Source: CBFDCQ01 sp965603355 (GTDB lineage: Bacteria > Hydrogenedentota > CAZGCA01 > CBFDCQ01). Taken from it: DNA of 15,975 nt. Position 1 is the first letter of the stretch. Each line of letters opens with the position of its first letter. Location: the NCBI GenBank assembly GCA_965603355.1, contig CBFDCQ010000074.1:1-15975 (forward strand). Direction: 5' to 3'. The notes below the pieces were generated by a model that was not told where the DNA came from, ran no database searches, and saw only the letters and a list, made by a program, of their open reading frames with translations. The position numbers were made by a program, and so were the translations under genes. Below are positions 7,510 through 14,621 of the stretch, one piece after another.

Positions 7510-8757
7510 TCAACCCAGCAGGCCGTCGTAGACCTTGACGCCCTCCACCACCTTGCAGACGTGAACGGCGTACCGATCCGCGTAGTCCGGATGACTCCTT
7601 GGATATGCCATTTCAACCGCTTTCTTAAGAGCATCGACGCTGTCGGCGCGCACCAACGCGCCTGCGGCACCTTTATCGCCGCCGCCCAGCATTCTCTCCC
7701 CGAGAACGCCTTCAACGGTGCGCGCGATATCGCACATTGACTCCAGTTCAGGGCCGGAGAGATCGTAATCGTCCCGGAGCCCTATGCCGTCCGTGCGGAA
7801 TATCCGCCCGACGGTCTCCACGTCACCGGTCTTCCAGGCATCGAGCATCTCGTAGAAGCGCTTCTGTGCCGAGTATATGTATCTCAACCGGTCGCACAAA
7901 TGAGGACATTTCGTGCGGAACTGCTTCACAATTCGCTGGTAAAGAGCTTCGTCCTTGATATCCGCGAGACATTTGATATCGTAATTCTCAATCTGAAGCA
8001 GCGAGACGAGTTCCTCGCACTGTGACCTTCGCACTTTGTACGTCGATTTCTCGAGTCCCGGCCGCACCGTGCCGGTATCCATGACCACGATGCGGAAATC
8101 GGCTGCGCCGGCTCCGAGAGGCACGTAATCCACGGTCCTGGCGTTGGGATCATAATACGTACCCATATCCTCCCGGGCGAAAAGTATCATAATCTGGTCA
8201 AGCTGCCCGCAGGGAGAGCCGATGTAGACGTTCTCCACCGCCTGCGCCATGTCGACAACCTTGAACTGGTCCTCCACCTTTATACCGTTGGCATCCAGCA
8301 GTGACAGGATCAGGTTCAAGGTCAACGAGGCCGACCGCGACATCCCCCCACCGGGAATGTCGCCGTAGACAATCCCGTCGATGCCCTGAGTAAGTTCGAT
8401 ACCCTCGCGTCTGAGAATATAGTCAACCCCGTAAGGGAACCGCGCCCACGTGTCGGCGATGGAAGCCGACTTGGGTTCCGGAACCTCTCCGAGCTTGAAG
8501 TCGATAACGCCGTCGTCAGGGAAATTTGCGCTGAACAGCTTCACCCTGTCGGTTCCGTTGGGCCTGTACGCGAACCAGATGAACCGGTCGGTCCCCACGC
8601 CGAAGAGTTCCGTACCGTTGTAGTCACCGTGCTCGACACCGAGACAGAAGCGCGACGACGTCCTTCTGACCTTGGCGCCCTTCACATCTATGCCGCTGGT
8701 GCGGGACGACTCCTGGATTTTCTCTATCGCTGCCTGATCTTGGCTCGTGACTTCCAT
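7510..8757 (-). CDS. Galactokinase-family GHMP kinase (divergent)
   Basis: 415-residue cytosolic sugar kinase that would transfer phosphate from ATP to C1 of galactose or a related sugar. The sugar-site residues of galactokinases are present: Arg36, then Glu42, His43 and Asp45 in RFCLGVEHGDYN; Asp187 in SPCGQLDQ matches the catalytic Asp; Tyr240 in STYKVRRSQCEEL also matches. The GHMP ATP loop is altered: GDIPGGGMSRSAS (132-144) instead of the usual G-x-x-P-x-G-x-G-L-S-S-S-A. The C-terminal GHMP motif reads ERMLGGGDKGAAGALV (354-369). Length is slightly above that of typical GalK proteins. It follows the symporter by 20 bp and has AAGGA ten bases before the ATG, so the two form an operon facing the GH2 gene. 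No galT or galE is nearby. A kinase for another hexose or for L-arabinose is an alternative. Confidence 0.83.
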   Translation of the reverse strand: MEVTSQDQAAIEKIQESSRTSGIDVKGAKVRRTSSRFCLGVEHGDYNGTELFGVGTDRFIWFAYRPNGTDRVKLFSANFPDDGVIDFKLGEVPEPKSASIADTWARFPYGVDYILRREGIELTQGIDGIVYGDIPGGGMSRSASLTLNLILSLLDANGIKVEDQFKVVDMAQAVENVYIGSPCGQLDQIMILFAREDMGTYYDPNARTVDYVPLGAGAADFRIVVMDTGTVRPGLEKSTYKVRRSQCEELVSLLQIENYDIKCLADIKDEALYQRIVKQFRTKCPHLCDRLRYIYSAQKRFYEMLDAWKTGDVETVGRIFRTDGIGLRDDYDLSGPELESMCDIARTVEGVLGERMLGGGDKGAAGALVRADSVDALKKAVEMAYPRSHPDYADRYAVHVCKVVEGVKVYDGLLG

Positions 8758-8777
8758 CGTACGGTAGTCCTTTTCTA

Positions 8778-10331
8778 CTACCAGAATATCGCGTACAGCA
8801 CCAACGTGATTGCTATCACCACGGCACCCAGCCAGACGACGGACTTAGCGGGTCTCATGTCGAAGTCCTCTCTCACGGGCAGAACCTTGGGAGCCGGTAG
8901 CGGAGCGACTGCCGTTATTACCCCCATTACGATCAGGTCAATAACAAAGGTAATCGCCATTCGGTTCAGGAACGCTATCTCACCGAACTGCCACTGCAGA
9001 AAACCATAGACAGGTACACAGAGGAGCAGCCCTGTCACACCGGCCGCCGGCGGCGCCTTCTTGAAAATCATGCCGAATACAAATACCGCTAGAATACCCG
9101 GTGAAATGTAGCCCTGGAATTCCTGGATGTAGGTGAAGATACCCATGAACCTGGGGTCTCCCAGCTTCGGGGCGATGAGCATCCCGATCAGCACGAACAC
9201 CGCCGTAGCGACCCGGCCAGTCCATATGAGAGTCTTCTGAGAAGCATCCTTCTTCCAGTGACGTTTGAACAGGTCCATGGTAAATATAGTTGACGCCGAG
9301 TTCAGCATAGACGCCAGTGAGCTTATTACTGCACCGCTGATGGCTGCGAATATGAATGCCCTGATGCCGGGACCCACAAGGTGCTTGATTAGCAGCGGAT
9401 ATGCCGCGTCCGTTCCACTGTCGCCGGTCATTTGACCTTTGTAGAGCTGCAGCGCCATTATCCCCGGGAAGATGATGATGAACGGAATGATCAGCTTAAG
9501 GGCCGCGGCAAAGATGATACCGAGCTGACCCTGCCGAAGAGTCTTGGCTGCAAGGGTTCTCTGGGTAATGTATTGGTTCAAACCCCAGTAGTAGAAGTTC
9601 GGAATCCACAGACCTATCACGAGGGCCGTCCAAGGCAAAACCGAATGGCCTCTGGGAAGTATCATGTGCAACCGGTCAGCGTTGCTTTCAAAGAAGTTGT
9701 CCACGCCGACCGCTCTGAACCCCAGAAACAGCGTGATGGCTCCACCAATTATCAATGCGGAGCCCTGGAAAAGGTCTGCCCAGGCAACGGCTTTCAATCC
9801 GCCCCAAATCGTGTACAGCCCCGCTATACATCCTATAACAACAACTCCGTACAGGAGATGTTGATGGTTGGCCAAATCGCCGAATATGGTCTGCAGCGTC
9901 AAGCCGCCGGAATAGATCACGGCTGAAATGGTAACTCCGATATAGATTACCATCGTAAAGAAAGCCATAATCGCACGCGCTGCTGCATTGTACCGGTATT
10001 CGAGGTACTCCGGGATTGTGAAGATTCCGCTCCTCAAAAACTTCGGCAGGAAGAAGATGGCCACAAAGACGAGCGTGATTGCTGCAATCCACTCGTAGCT
10101 GGCGACAGCAAGACCGGCGACGCCTGCTCCCTGGCCGGCCATCCCAACAAAATGCTCGGTGGAGATATTCGCCGCTATCAACGACAGCCCGATTAGGGGC
10201 CACACCAGGCCCCGACTGGCAAGGAAGAAGTCCTCGCTGGTTTCTTCTCGCCGGCTCTTGTACATGCTCACGCCGACGACAACGGCGAAAAACGCCACGA
10301 ACACCGTAACGTCAAGTGTAGTAAGACCCAT
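8778..10331 (-). CDS. Sodium:solute symporter (SSS/SLC5 family), likely sugar importer
   Basis: 517-residue inner-membrane protein with about 13-14 hydrophobic helices, a Na+-driven transporter of the SGLT type. Signature segments, in order: FFLASRGLVWPLIGLSLIAA followed by NISTEHFVGMAGQG (TM1 of the LeuT-like core, about 35-68), IFTIPEYLEYRYN (103-115), GLYTIWGGLKAVAWADLFQG (171-190), NQYITQRTLAAKTL (252-265), and ISGAVISSLASMLNSAS (331-347), where the paired Ser residues match the Na2 site region. Lys263 of the AAK motif is typical of the family. The start at ATG 10331 has AAGGAG nine bases upstream; a TTG at 10349 is not needed. First gene of the symporter-kinase pair, with a promoter at 10403-10431. 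The neighbours argue for galactose or a related monosaccharide as substrate, but sequence alone does not fix it. Confidence 0.88.
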   Translation of the reverse strand: MGLTTLDVTVFVAFFAVVVGVSMYKSRREETSEDFFLASRGLVWPLIGLSLIAANISTEHFVGMAGQGAGVAGLAVASYEWIAAITLVFVAIFFLPKFLRSGIFTIPEYLEYRYNAAARAIMAFFTMVIYIGVTISAVIYSGGLTLQTIFGDLANHQHLLYGVVVIGCIAGLYTIWGGLKAVAWADLFQGSALIIGGAITLFLGFRAVGVDNFFESNADRLHMILPRGHSVLPWTALVIGLWIPNFYYWGLNQYITQRTLAAKTLRQGQLGIIFAAALKLIIPFIIIFPGIMALQLYKGQMTGDSGTDAAYPLLIKHLVGPGIRAFIFAAISGAVISSLASMLNSASTIFTMDLFKRHWKKDASQKTLIWTGRVATAVFVLIGMLIAPKLGDPRFMGIFTYIQEFQGYISPGILAVFVFGMIFKKAPPAAGVTGLLLCVPVYGFLQWQFGEIAFLNRMAITFVIDLIVMGVITAVAPLPAPKVLPVREDFDMRPAKSVVWLGAVVIAITLVLYAIFW

Positions 10332-10402
10332 GACCAGGTTCTCCTTCAAAAGAACAATTCAAACAGCTGCCACTGCAACATAACAACGCTGGATCGGCAC
10401 AT

Positions 10403-10431
10403 CATATACATTTTTCCGAGGCAATTGTCAA
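10403..10431 (-). promoter_or_regulatory. Sigma70-type promoter of the symporter/kinase operon
   Basis: Minus strand: perfect TTGACA (10431-10426), a 17-base spacer and TATATG (10408-10403), or TATGAT two bases further on. The symporter ATG is 72 bases downstream of the -10 element. The -35 contains the palindrome CAATTG at its downstream edge (10422-10427). The -35 elements of this promoter and the GH2 promoter are only 21 bp apart, so one operator could control both. Confidence 0.7.
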
Positions 10432-10452
10432 CAAGTATTAGGCATTTGCGGG

Positions 10453-10481
10453 TTGATATTTACAATTCTACTCGGTATCAT
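10453..10481 (+). promoter_or_regulatory. Sigma70-type promoter of the GH2 gene
   Basis: TTGATA (10453-10458) and TATCAT (10476-10481) are separated by exactly 17 bases, with the GH2 ATG 53 bases downstream. Each hexamer differs from consensus at one position. It is back-to-back with the symporter promoter, and no transcription factor gene lies between them. Confidence 0.65.
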
Positions 10482-10534
10482 ATCGAGGTAATGGTGGGAT
10501 AATTCGTTGTCGGAGGATCATAGGAGGAACAGAA

Positions 10535-13500
10535 ATGCGACTGCAGAAGTGTATTCTACCCTGGATGTTTGCCGTATTAATCCTGGTGTTCTTGACGGCC
10601 GCTGTTCACGCCGTACAAATCCCCGATTGGCAAGACCCCACGGTGATTGCGCAGAACAAGGAATCAGCGCATTGTACGCTTATCCCTTATCCGGACATCG
10701 CTGCGGCGCTAACGTGTGCGCGGGATGCCTCGCCGTTCCACAAGTCGCTCAACGGGAAATGGAAGTTCAACTGGGCCCAAAAGCCCCCCGACCGGCCACG
10801 GGACTTCTACAAGCTCGACTATGACGTCTCCGGCTGGGACGAGATCTCCGTCCCGAGCAGCTGGCAGGTGCAGGGCTATGGCATTCCCATCTACACCAAC
10901 GTAATGTATGCGTTCAACACGTTCAATGAACCGTACACCATATTCCATCCGGATTACATCGAACATAAGAATCCCAGCCCGCCCTACATTCCACCCGATG
11001 ACAATGAGACCGGATCGTACCGCACGGAATTCACGATTCCCGCCGGCTGGAAAGGCCGACAGGTCTTCATCCACTTCGACGGTGTCAAAAGCGCCTTCTA
11101 CCTCTGGGTCAACGGCAAGAAAGTCGGTTACAGCCAGGGCAGCCGCCTGCCCGCCGAGTTCAACATCACCGAGTACCTGACGGAGGGCACGAACGTCCTT
11201 GCCGCCGAGGTTTACCGCTGGTCGGACGGATCGTATCTCGAAGATCAGGATACGTGGCGGTTGAGCGGCATTTACCGCGATGTGTACCTTTTCTCGACGC
11301 CGCAGGTGCACATTTCCGATTTCTTCGTGCGTACGGATCTTGACGAGCAGTATACTGACGCCACGCTGATGATACGTCCCAAGTTGAGGAACTTCAAGGA
11401 ACAGGATATCCGAGGGTGGACGGTCCAGGCGCAGCTGTACGATTCAGATAGCCGGCCGGTCTTTCCTTCGCCTCTTACGCAGCGGGCCACGTGGATCATG
11501 CGGGAGTGGTACGCGACGCAACGCAGCGATGTAGTATTCCCTATGCTGCAGGGCAAGGTCGCTAACCCGAAAAAGTGGTCCGATGAGGAACCCAACCTCT
11601 ACACAGTGGTGCTCACGCTCGTTGATGCCGAGGGTAACGTCGTCGAAGCCGAAAGCTGCAAGGTAGGGTTCAGGGAAGTGGAAATCAAAGATGAGCGATT
11701 GCTCGTCAACGGCAAGCCGGTACTCCTCTACGGCGTCAACCGCCATGAGAGCCATCCGGACTTCGGCGACTACATTCCTGTCGAGCATATGGAACTCGAT
11801 ATCAAGCTGATGAAACAGAACAACATCAACGCCGTGCGCACCTGCCATTATCCCGACCACCCGAAGTGGTACGACCTGTGCGATGAGTACGGCATCTATC
11901 TGGTTGACGAAGTGAACATCGAGACGCACGGTGTCACCGGGTATCTGACAAACGACCCTATGTGGCACGCGGCGTACGTCGATCGCGCGGTTCGCCTGGT
12001 CGAACGGGACAAGAACCACCCATCGGTTATCTTCTGGTCGCTGGGTAACGAGTCCGGCTCCGGCCCGAACCACGCCGCGATGGCCGGTTGGATGCACCAC
12101 TACGACCAGTCGAGATATATCCACTACGAAGGGGCGCAGGACAATCCCGCCGACCCGCCCTACGTTGACGTGCGCAGCCGGATGTATTTGACCCTGGCGG
12201 AACTCGACGAGATGCTCGCTAACAAGATTGACCGCCGACCCATTGTCCTTTGCGAGTATTGCTACGCGCGCGGGAACGCCATCGGCAGCATCAAGAAATA
12301 CTGGGACCTGTTCGAGCAGCCTAACCGGCTCATCGGCGCATTCATCTGGGATTGGGCGGACAAGGCGCTCCGGGAATATGATGAAGACGGGAACATGTAC
12401 TGGGCGTACGGCGGCGACTACGGCCCACCCGGCACACCGTCCGACGGGACCATGATCTGCAACGGCATCGTGAATGCCGACCGCGAGCCTGATCCCGAAC
12501 TCCACGAAGTGAAGAAAGTACATCAACGTATCAGGATGGAGCCGGTCGACCTGGCCAAAGGAAAAGTCCGGATTCGCAACAGGTACGATTTCCTGACCAC
12601 CGCCTTTGTCGATATCTCGTGGGAGCTGACGGTTGACGACAAGGTGCTGCAGAAGGGCAAGCTGCCGAGAATGTCGCTGGGCCCGCAGGCCGCTCAAGAA
12701 GTGACGATTCCTGTCAAGAAACCGAGGTTGATACCCGGCGCGGAGTACTGGTTGAAGATCTCCTCCACTTTGGCCGAAGACGCGCCCTGGGCCGAACGCG
12801 GTCACGTCGTGGCGTGGGACCAGTTCGAGATGCCGTTCGACGTGCCGGATGCACCGACGATTGACATCGCTGCGATGCCGGAACTGACCCTGGATGAGTC
12901 GGCCGATGCATATACCGTCGAAGGCGAGGGCTTCACCCTTGCTGTAGGGAAGGGTAGCGGCGCTATCGAGTCGTTCGCCCTCGCCGGCAGAGAACTCATC
13001 GCCGGCCCGCTGATTCCCAACTTCTGGCGGAAGCCGACCGATAACGACATCGAGAACAGCTGGGACCACGCAACCGAGACGCCGACCGGCGGCGTGCCGA
13101 TCCGGCTGGCAATCTGGCGCCAAGCAGGACGGAACCGAACCGTCAACCGCGTGGCTGCCGAGCGTGTCTCGGCCCAGGTGGTGCGTATCGTCGCCGAGGC
13201 GACGTTACCCGCCGGCAAGTCGGGCTATCGCGCTGTCTACACGGTCTACGGCAGCGGCGATGTCGTTGTCGAAAGCAGCATAAACCCGAAAGGAGATCTG
13301 CCTGAACTGCCCCGGTTCGGTATGCAAATGGCCCTGCGCGGTGAGTTCAACACGATGACCTGGTATGGGCGCGGGCCTTATGAGACCTATTGGGATCGCA
13401 AGTTCGGCGCCGCTATCGGTGTCTATTCCGGACCGGTGGAAGACCAGATCTACGACTACTTCCGCCCGCAGGAGAACGGTAACAAGACCGATGTGCGGTG

Positions 13501-13843
13501 GGCGGCCTGGACCAACGGGGACGGTGTCGGCTTAATGGCTGTCGGTATGCCGCTCCTGAACGTAAGCGCCTGGCCGTACACCATGGACGATCTGGAGAAG
13601 GCCAAGCATATCAACGAGCTGCCGCGCCGTGACACGGTCACCGTCAACCTCGATTACAGGCAGATGGGGGTGGGCGGCGACGATGGCTGGACCCCAAATG
13701 CGCGACCGCATACCGAGTTCAGGCTGCCGGCTAAACCGTACAGATACAGCTTCCGCCTGCGACCGTTCACACCTGCCATGGGCGACATCGAAACCCTCGC
13801 CCGAGGCGGGTTGATCAACGCCGACGATCCAGAAGGCCAATAA
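10535..13843 (+). CDS. Exported LacZ-type GH2 beta-galactosidase-like glycoside hydrolase
   Basis: 1102-residue LacZ-architecture enzyme with signal peptide (residues 1 to about 27, hydrophobic core ending AAVHA), so it acts outside the cytoplasm. Domains in order: sugar-binding jelly roll (about 65-255, with VPSSWQVQGYGIPIYTNV), Ig-like domain, TIM barrel (about 375-665), second Ig-like domain and C-terminal beta-sandwich (about 800-1085). Catalytic residues are visible: acid/base Glu506 in FWSLGNESGSG and nucleophile Glu574 in IVLCEYCYARGN. Also kept are NRHESHPD, RTCHYPDHPKWYDLC and VNIETHG. Three galactose-O6/Na+ site positions of E. coli LacZ differ by eye: Asp201 is Gly202 (SQGSRLPAEF), His540 is Tyr577, Phe601 is Met640; Asn604 is kept as Asn643. 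AGGAGG lies seven bases before the ATG. It is divergent from the symporter/kinase operon. The GH2 fold is certain; beta-galactosidase is likely, but another glycosidic specificity is possible. Confidence 0.9.
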   Translation: MRLQKCILPWMFAVLILVFLTAAVHAVQIPDWQDPTVIAQNKESAHCTLIPYPDIAAALTCARDASPFHKSLNGKWKFNWAQKPPDRPRDFYKLDYDVSGWDEISVPSSWQVQGYGIPIYTNVMYAFNTFNEPYTIFHPDYIEHKNPSPPYIPPDDNETGSYRTEFTIPAGWKGRQVFIHFDGVKSAFYLWVNGKKVGYSQGSRLPAEFNITEYLTEGTNVLAAEVYRWSDGSYLEDQDTWRLSGIYRDVYLFSTPQVHISDFFVRTDLDEQYTDATLMIRPKLRNFKEQDIRGWTVQAQLYDSDSRPVFPSPLTQRATWIMREWYATQRSDVVFPMLQGKVANPKKWSDEEPNLYTVVLTLVDAEGNVVEAESCKVGFREVEIKDERLLVNGKPVLLYGVNRHESHPDFGDYIPVEHMELDIKLMKQNNINAVRTCHYPDHPKWYDLCDEYGIYLVDEVNIETHGVTGYLTNDPMWHAAYVDRAVRLVERDKNHPSVIFWSLGNESGSGPNHAAMAGWMHHYDQSRYIHYEGAQDNPADPPYVDVRSRMYLTLAELDEMLANKIDRRPIVLCEYCYARGNAIGSIKKYWDLFEQPNRLIGAFIWDWADKALREYDEDGNMYWAYGGDYGPPGTPSDGTMICNGIVNADREPDPELHEVKKVHQRIRMEPVDLAKGKVRIRNRYDFLTTAFVDISWELTVDDKVLQKGKLPRMSLGPQAAQEVTIPVKKPRLIPGAEYWLKISSTLAEDAPWAERGHVVAWDQFEMPFDVPDAPTIDIAAMPELTLDESADAYTVEGEGFTLAVGKGSGAIESFALAGRELIAGPLIPNFWRKPTDNDIENSWDHATETPTGGVPIRLAIWRQAGRNRTVNRVAAERVSAQVVRIVAEATLPAGKSGYRAVYTVYGSGDVVVESSINPKGDLPELPRFGMQMALRGEFNTMTWYGRGPYETYWDRKFGAAIGVYSGPVEDQIYDYFRPQENGNKTDVRWAAWTNGDGVGLMAVGMPLLNVSAWPYTMDDLEKAKHINELPRRDTVTVNLDYRQMGVGGDDGWTPNARPHTEFRLPAKPYRYSFRLRPFTPAMGDIETLARGGLINADDPEGQ

Positions 13844-14007
13844 TCACAAGGCTTTACAACGCGGATACACGCCGTGCGGCGGACGTCTGACAGCGCGCAG
13901 GCGGGCCTGACCGACGACAACCGGTACCCAGGACGTTCCGGTGCCTGCTTCTACCCACTGTTTTGTGCCGCATACACCGTGGCGACGGTAGGTTACGAGC
14001 GCAGGCG

Positions 14008-14032
14008 GTACCCCGGATTTGGGCACATTTTT
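14008..14032 (+). terminator. Intrinsic terminator candidate downstream of the GH2 gene
   Basis: GTACCC (14008-14013) and GGGCAC (14021-14026) form a 6-bp stem with one A/C mismatch and a 7-base loop, followed directly by ATTTTT. It ends just before the porin promoter at 14035 and 165 bases after the GH2 stop, so it would insulate the two units. The DNA before it (13844-14007) contains only short GC-rich inverted repeats, such as CGCC-GTGC-GGCG near 13871 and ACCGG/CCGGT near 13919-13942. Confidence 0.45.
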
Positions 14033-14034
14033 GC

Positions 14035-14063
14035 TTGACAAGAGCGAGAAAGTATGCTAAACT
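14035..14063 (+). promoter_or_regulatory. Strong extended -10 sigma70-type promoter of the porin transcript
   Basis: Perfect TTGACA (14035-14040), 17-base spacer, TAAACT (14058-14063) preceded by TG one base upstream (14055-14056), the extended -10 pattern. Transcription should begin near 14070, which gives the porin mRNA a leader of about 550 nt. Confidence 0.75.
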
Positions 14064-14253
14064 ATGGCCGTAAGTGGGGCAAAGGAGAGTGGTTATTTCT
14101 TTTTAGGTGTGGGGTCAAAAATACATCCTACCGAAAGACAGTTCATATCAGAGAGAGGTGCAATCGGAGCTAAGGCTACGTTAGATAAGGCTTCTGCAGC
14201 CTGTGGTCAAGACTGTACGGTCTCGGAAGAATGAGGGAGTGGCCTGCGTGAAC

Positions 14254-14291
14254 AAGGGGCAAATGCCCTTCTCCTTCGAAGGGGCCGTTTT
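14254..14291 (+). promoter_or_regulatory. Terminator with overlapping alternative hairpin (attenuator candidate)
   Basis: GCCCTT (14265-14270) can pair with AAGGGGC (14279-14285, one bulged G) across the loop CTCCTTCG, and CGTTTTA follows: an intrinsic terminator. The same GCCCTT can instead pair with the preceding AAGGGGC (14254-14260) across the loop AAAT, which would break the terminator stem. Two mutually exclusive hairpins sharing one strand, 220 nt into the porin leader, are the layout of a transcription attenuator or the 3' end of a small RNA. Confidence 0.5.
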
Positions 14292-14551
14292 ATAGTGTAG
14301 TGTAAGAATCCAGAAACAGGAAGGAGGGATGCCTAGCGTCAGAAGCTTGAGGAGAAACATGGGTGCGTGAGTAAGAGCGGCGCGGCGTGTCGCTCAAGCA
14401 ACGCAAAGAACAATGCTCCGTGTGCATTGGAACAACGAAAAACAACCTTACCAGATGGGGGAGGTTAAATCGTAGAACGCGCACACGAATCGTTGTGTGA
14501 AGGTTCAAGGGCGCGATAGGTGAGAGTGTTGAGGGGATTTGGTAAGACGGC

Positions 14552-14593
14552 AACGGGAAACCGCGCCTGAAGGTTTCCGGCCCGAAACCCGTT
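14552..14593 (+). promoter_or_regulatory. Switchable hairpin just before the porin ribosome-binding site
   Basis: AACGGG (14552-14557) pairs with CCCGTT (14588-14593), and the adjoining AAACC (14558-14562) pairs with GGTTT (14572-14576), forming an interrupted 11-bp stem. Alternatively GGTTTC (14572-14577) pairs with GAAACC (14584-14589) in a local hairpin. The two folds exclude each other. The structure ends about 15 bases before the AAGGAG ribosome site near 14607, so it could affect translation start or mRNA stability. Confidence 0.4.
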
Positions 14594-14621
14594 AGCCGGA
14601 GATAAGGAAGGAGAAAGAAGG

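Larger units (their letters stand above)
14070..14621 (+). other. Long structured 5' leader of the porin gene, possible riboregulator or small RNA
   Basis: About 550 nt without a convincing protein-coding frame lie between the promoter and the porin ATG. The first part (to about 14295) holds hairpins AGGCT-TCTGC-AGCCT and AGAC-TGTACG-GTCT and ends in an attenuator-like terminator. The second part holds GAGCG/CGCTC (14375-14395), a perfect CAATGC-TCCGTGT-GCATTG (14411-14429), AACCT/AGGTT (14444-14466), CACAC/GTGTG (14482-14499) nested in CGCGC/GCGCG (14478-14515), and a switchable structure at 14552-14593. A 13-codon frame at 14329 (ATG with GGAGG immediately before it) could be a leader peptide, but the spacing is poor. 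I do not recognise a known riboswitch class. Interpretation as regulatory leader is inference from structure and length. Confidence 0.5.

Noticed and set aside
10332..10349. TTG start for the symporter at 10349
   Set aside because: The only good ribosome site, AAGGAG, lies inside this extension and is correctly spaced for ATG 10331.
11444..13123. 559-codon minus-strand open frame inside the GH2 gene
   Set aside because: The plus frame is an unmistakable GH2 enzyme with catalytic motifs; the antisense frame has no domain pattern and no start signal.
13844..14034. tRNA or other stable RNA after the GH2 gene
   Set aside because: No T-loop-like GGTTCGANNCC and no cloverleaf could be drawn; only short GC-rich repeats and a terminator-like hairpin are visible.
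14140..14200. Resemblance to SAM-I or lysine riboswitch (TATCAGAGAGAGGTGCAAT)
   Set aside because: Only the short AGAGAGGTG-type stretch and a later GATAAGG agree; the essential GCAACC and kink-turn parts of SAM-I and the lysine core GCCGAAG are absent.
14064..14295. 6S RNA, tmRNA or RNase P RNA
   Set aside because: The two ends are both purine-rich and do not pair into the 6S rod, and the diagnostic conserved strings of tmRNA and RNase P RNA are missing.
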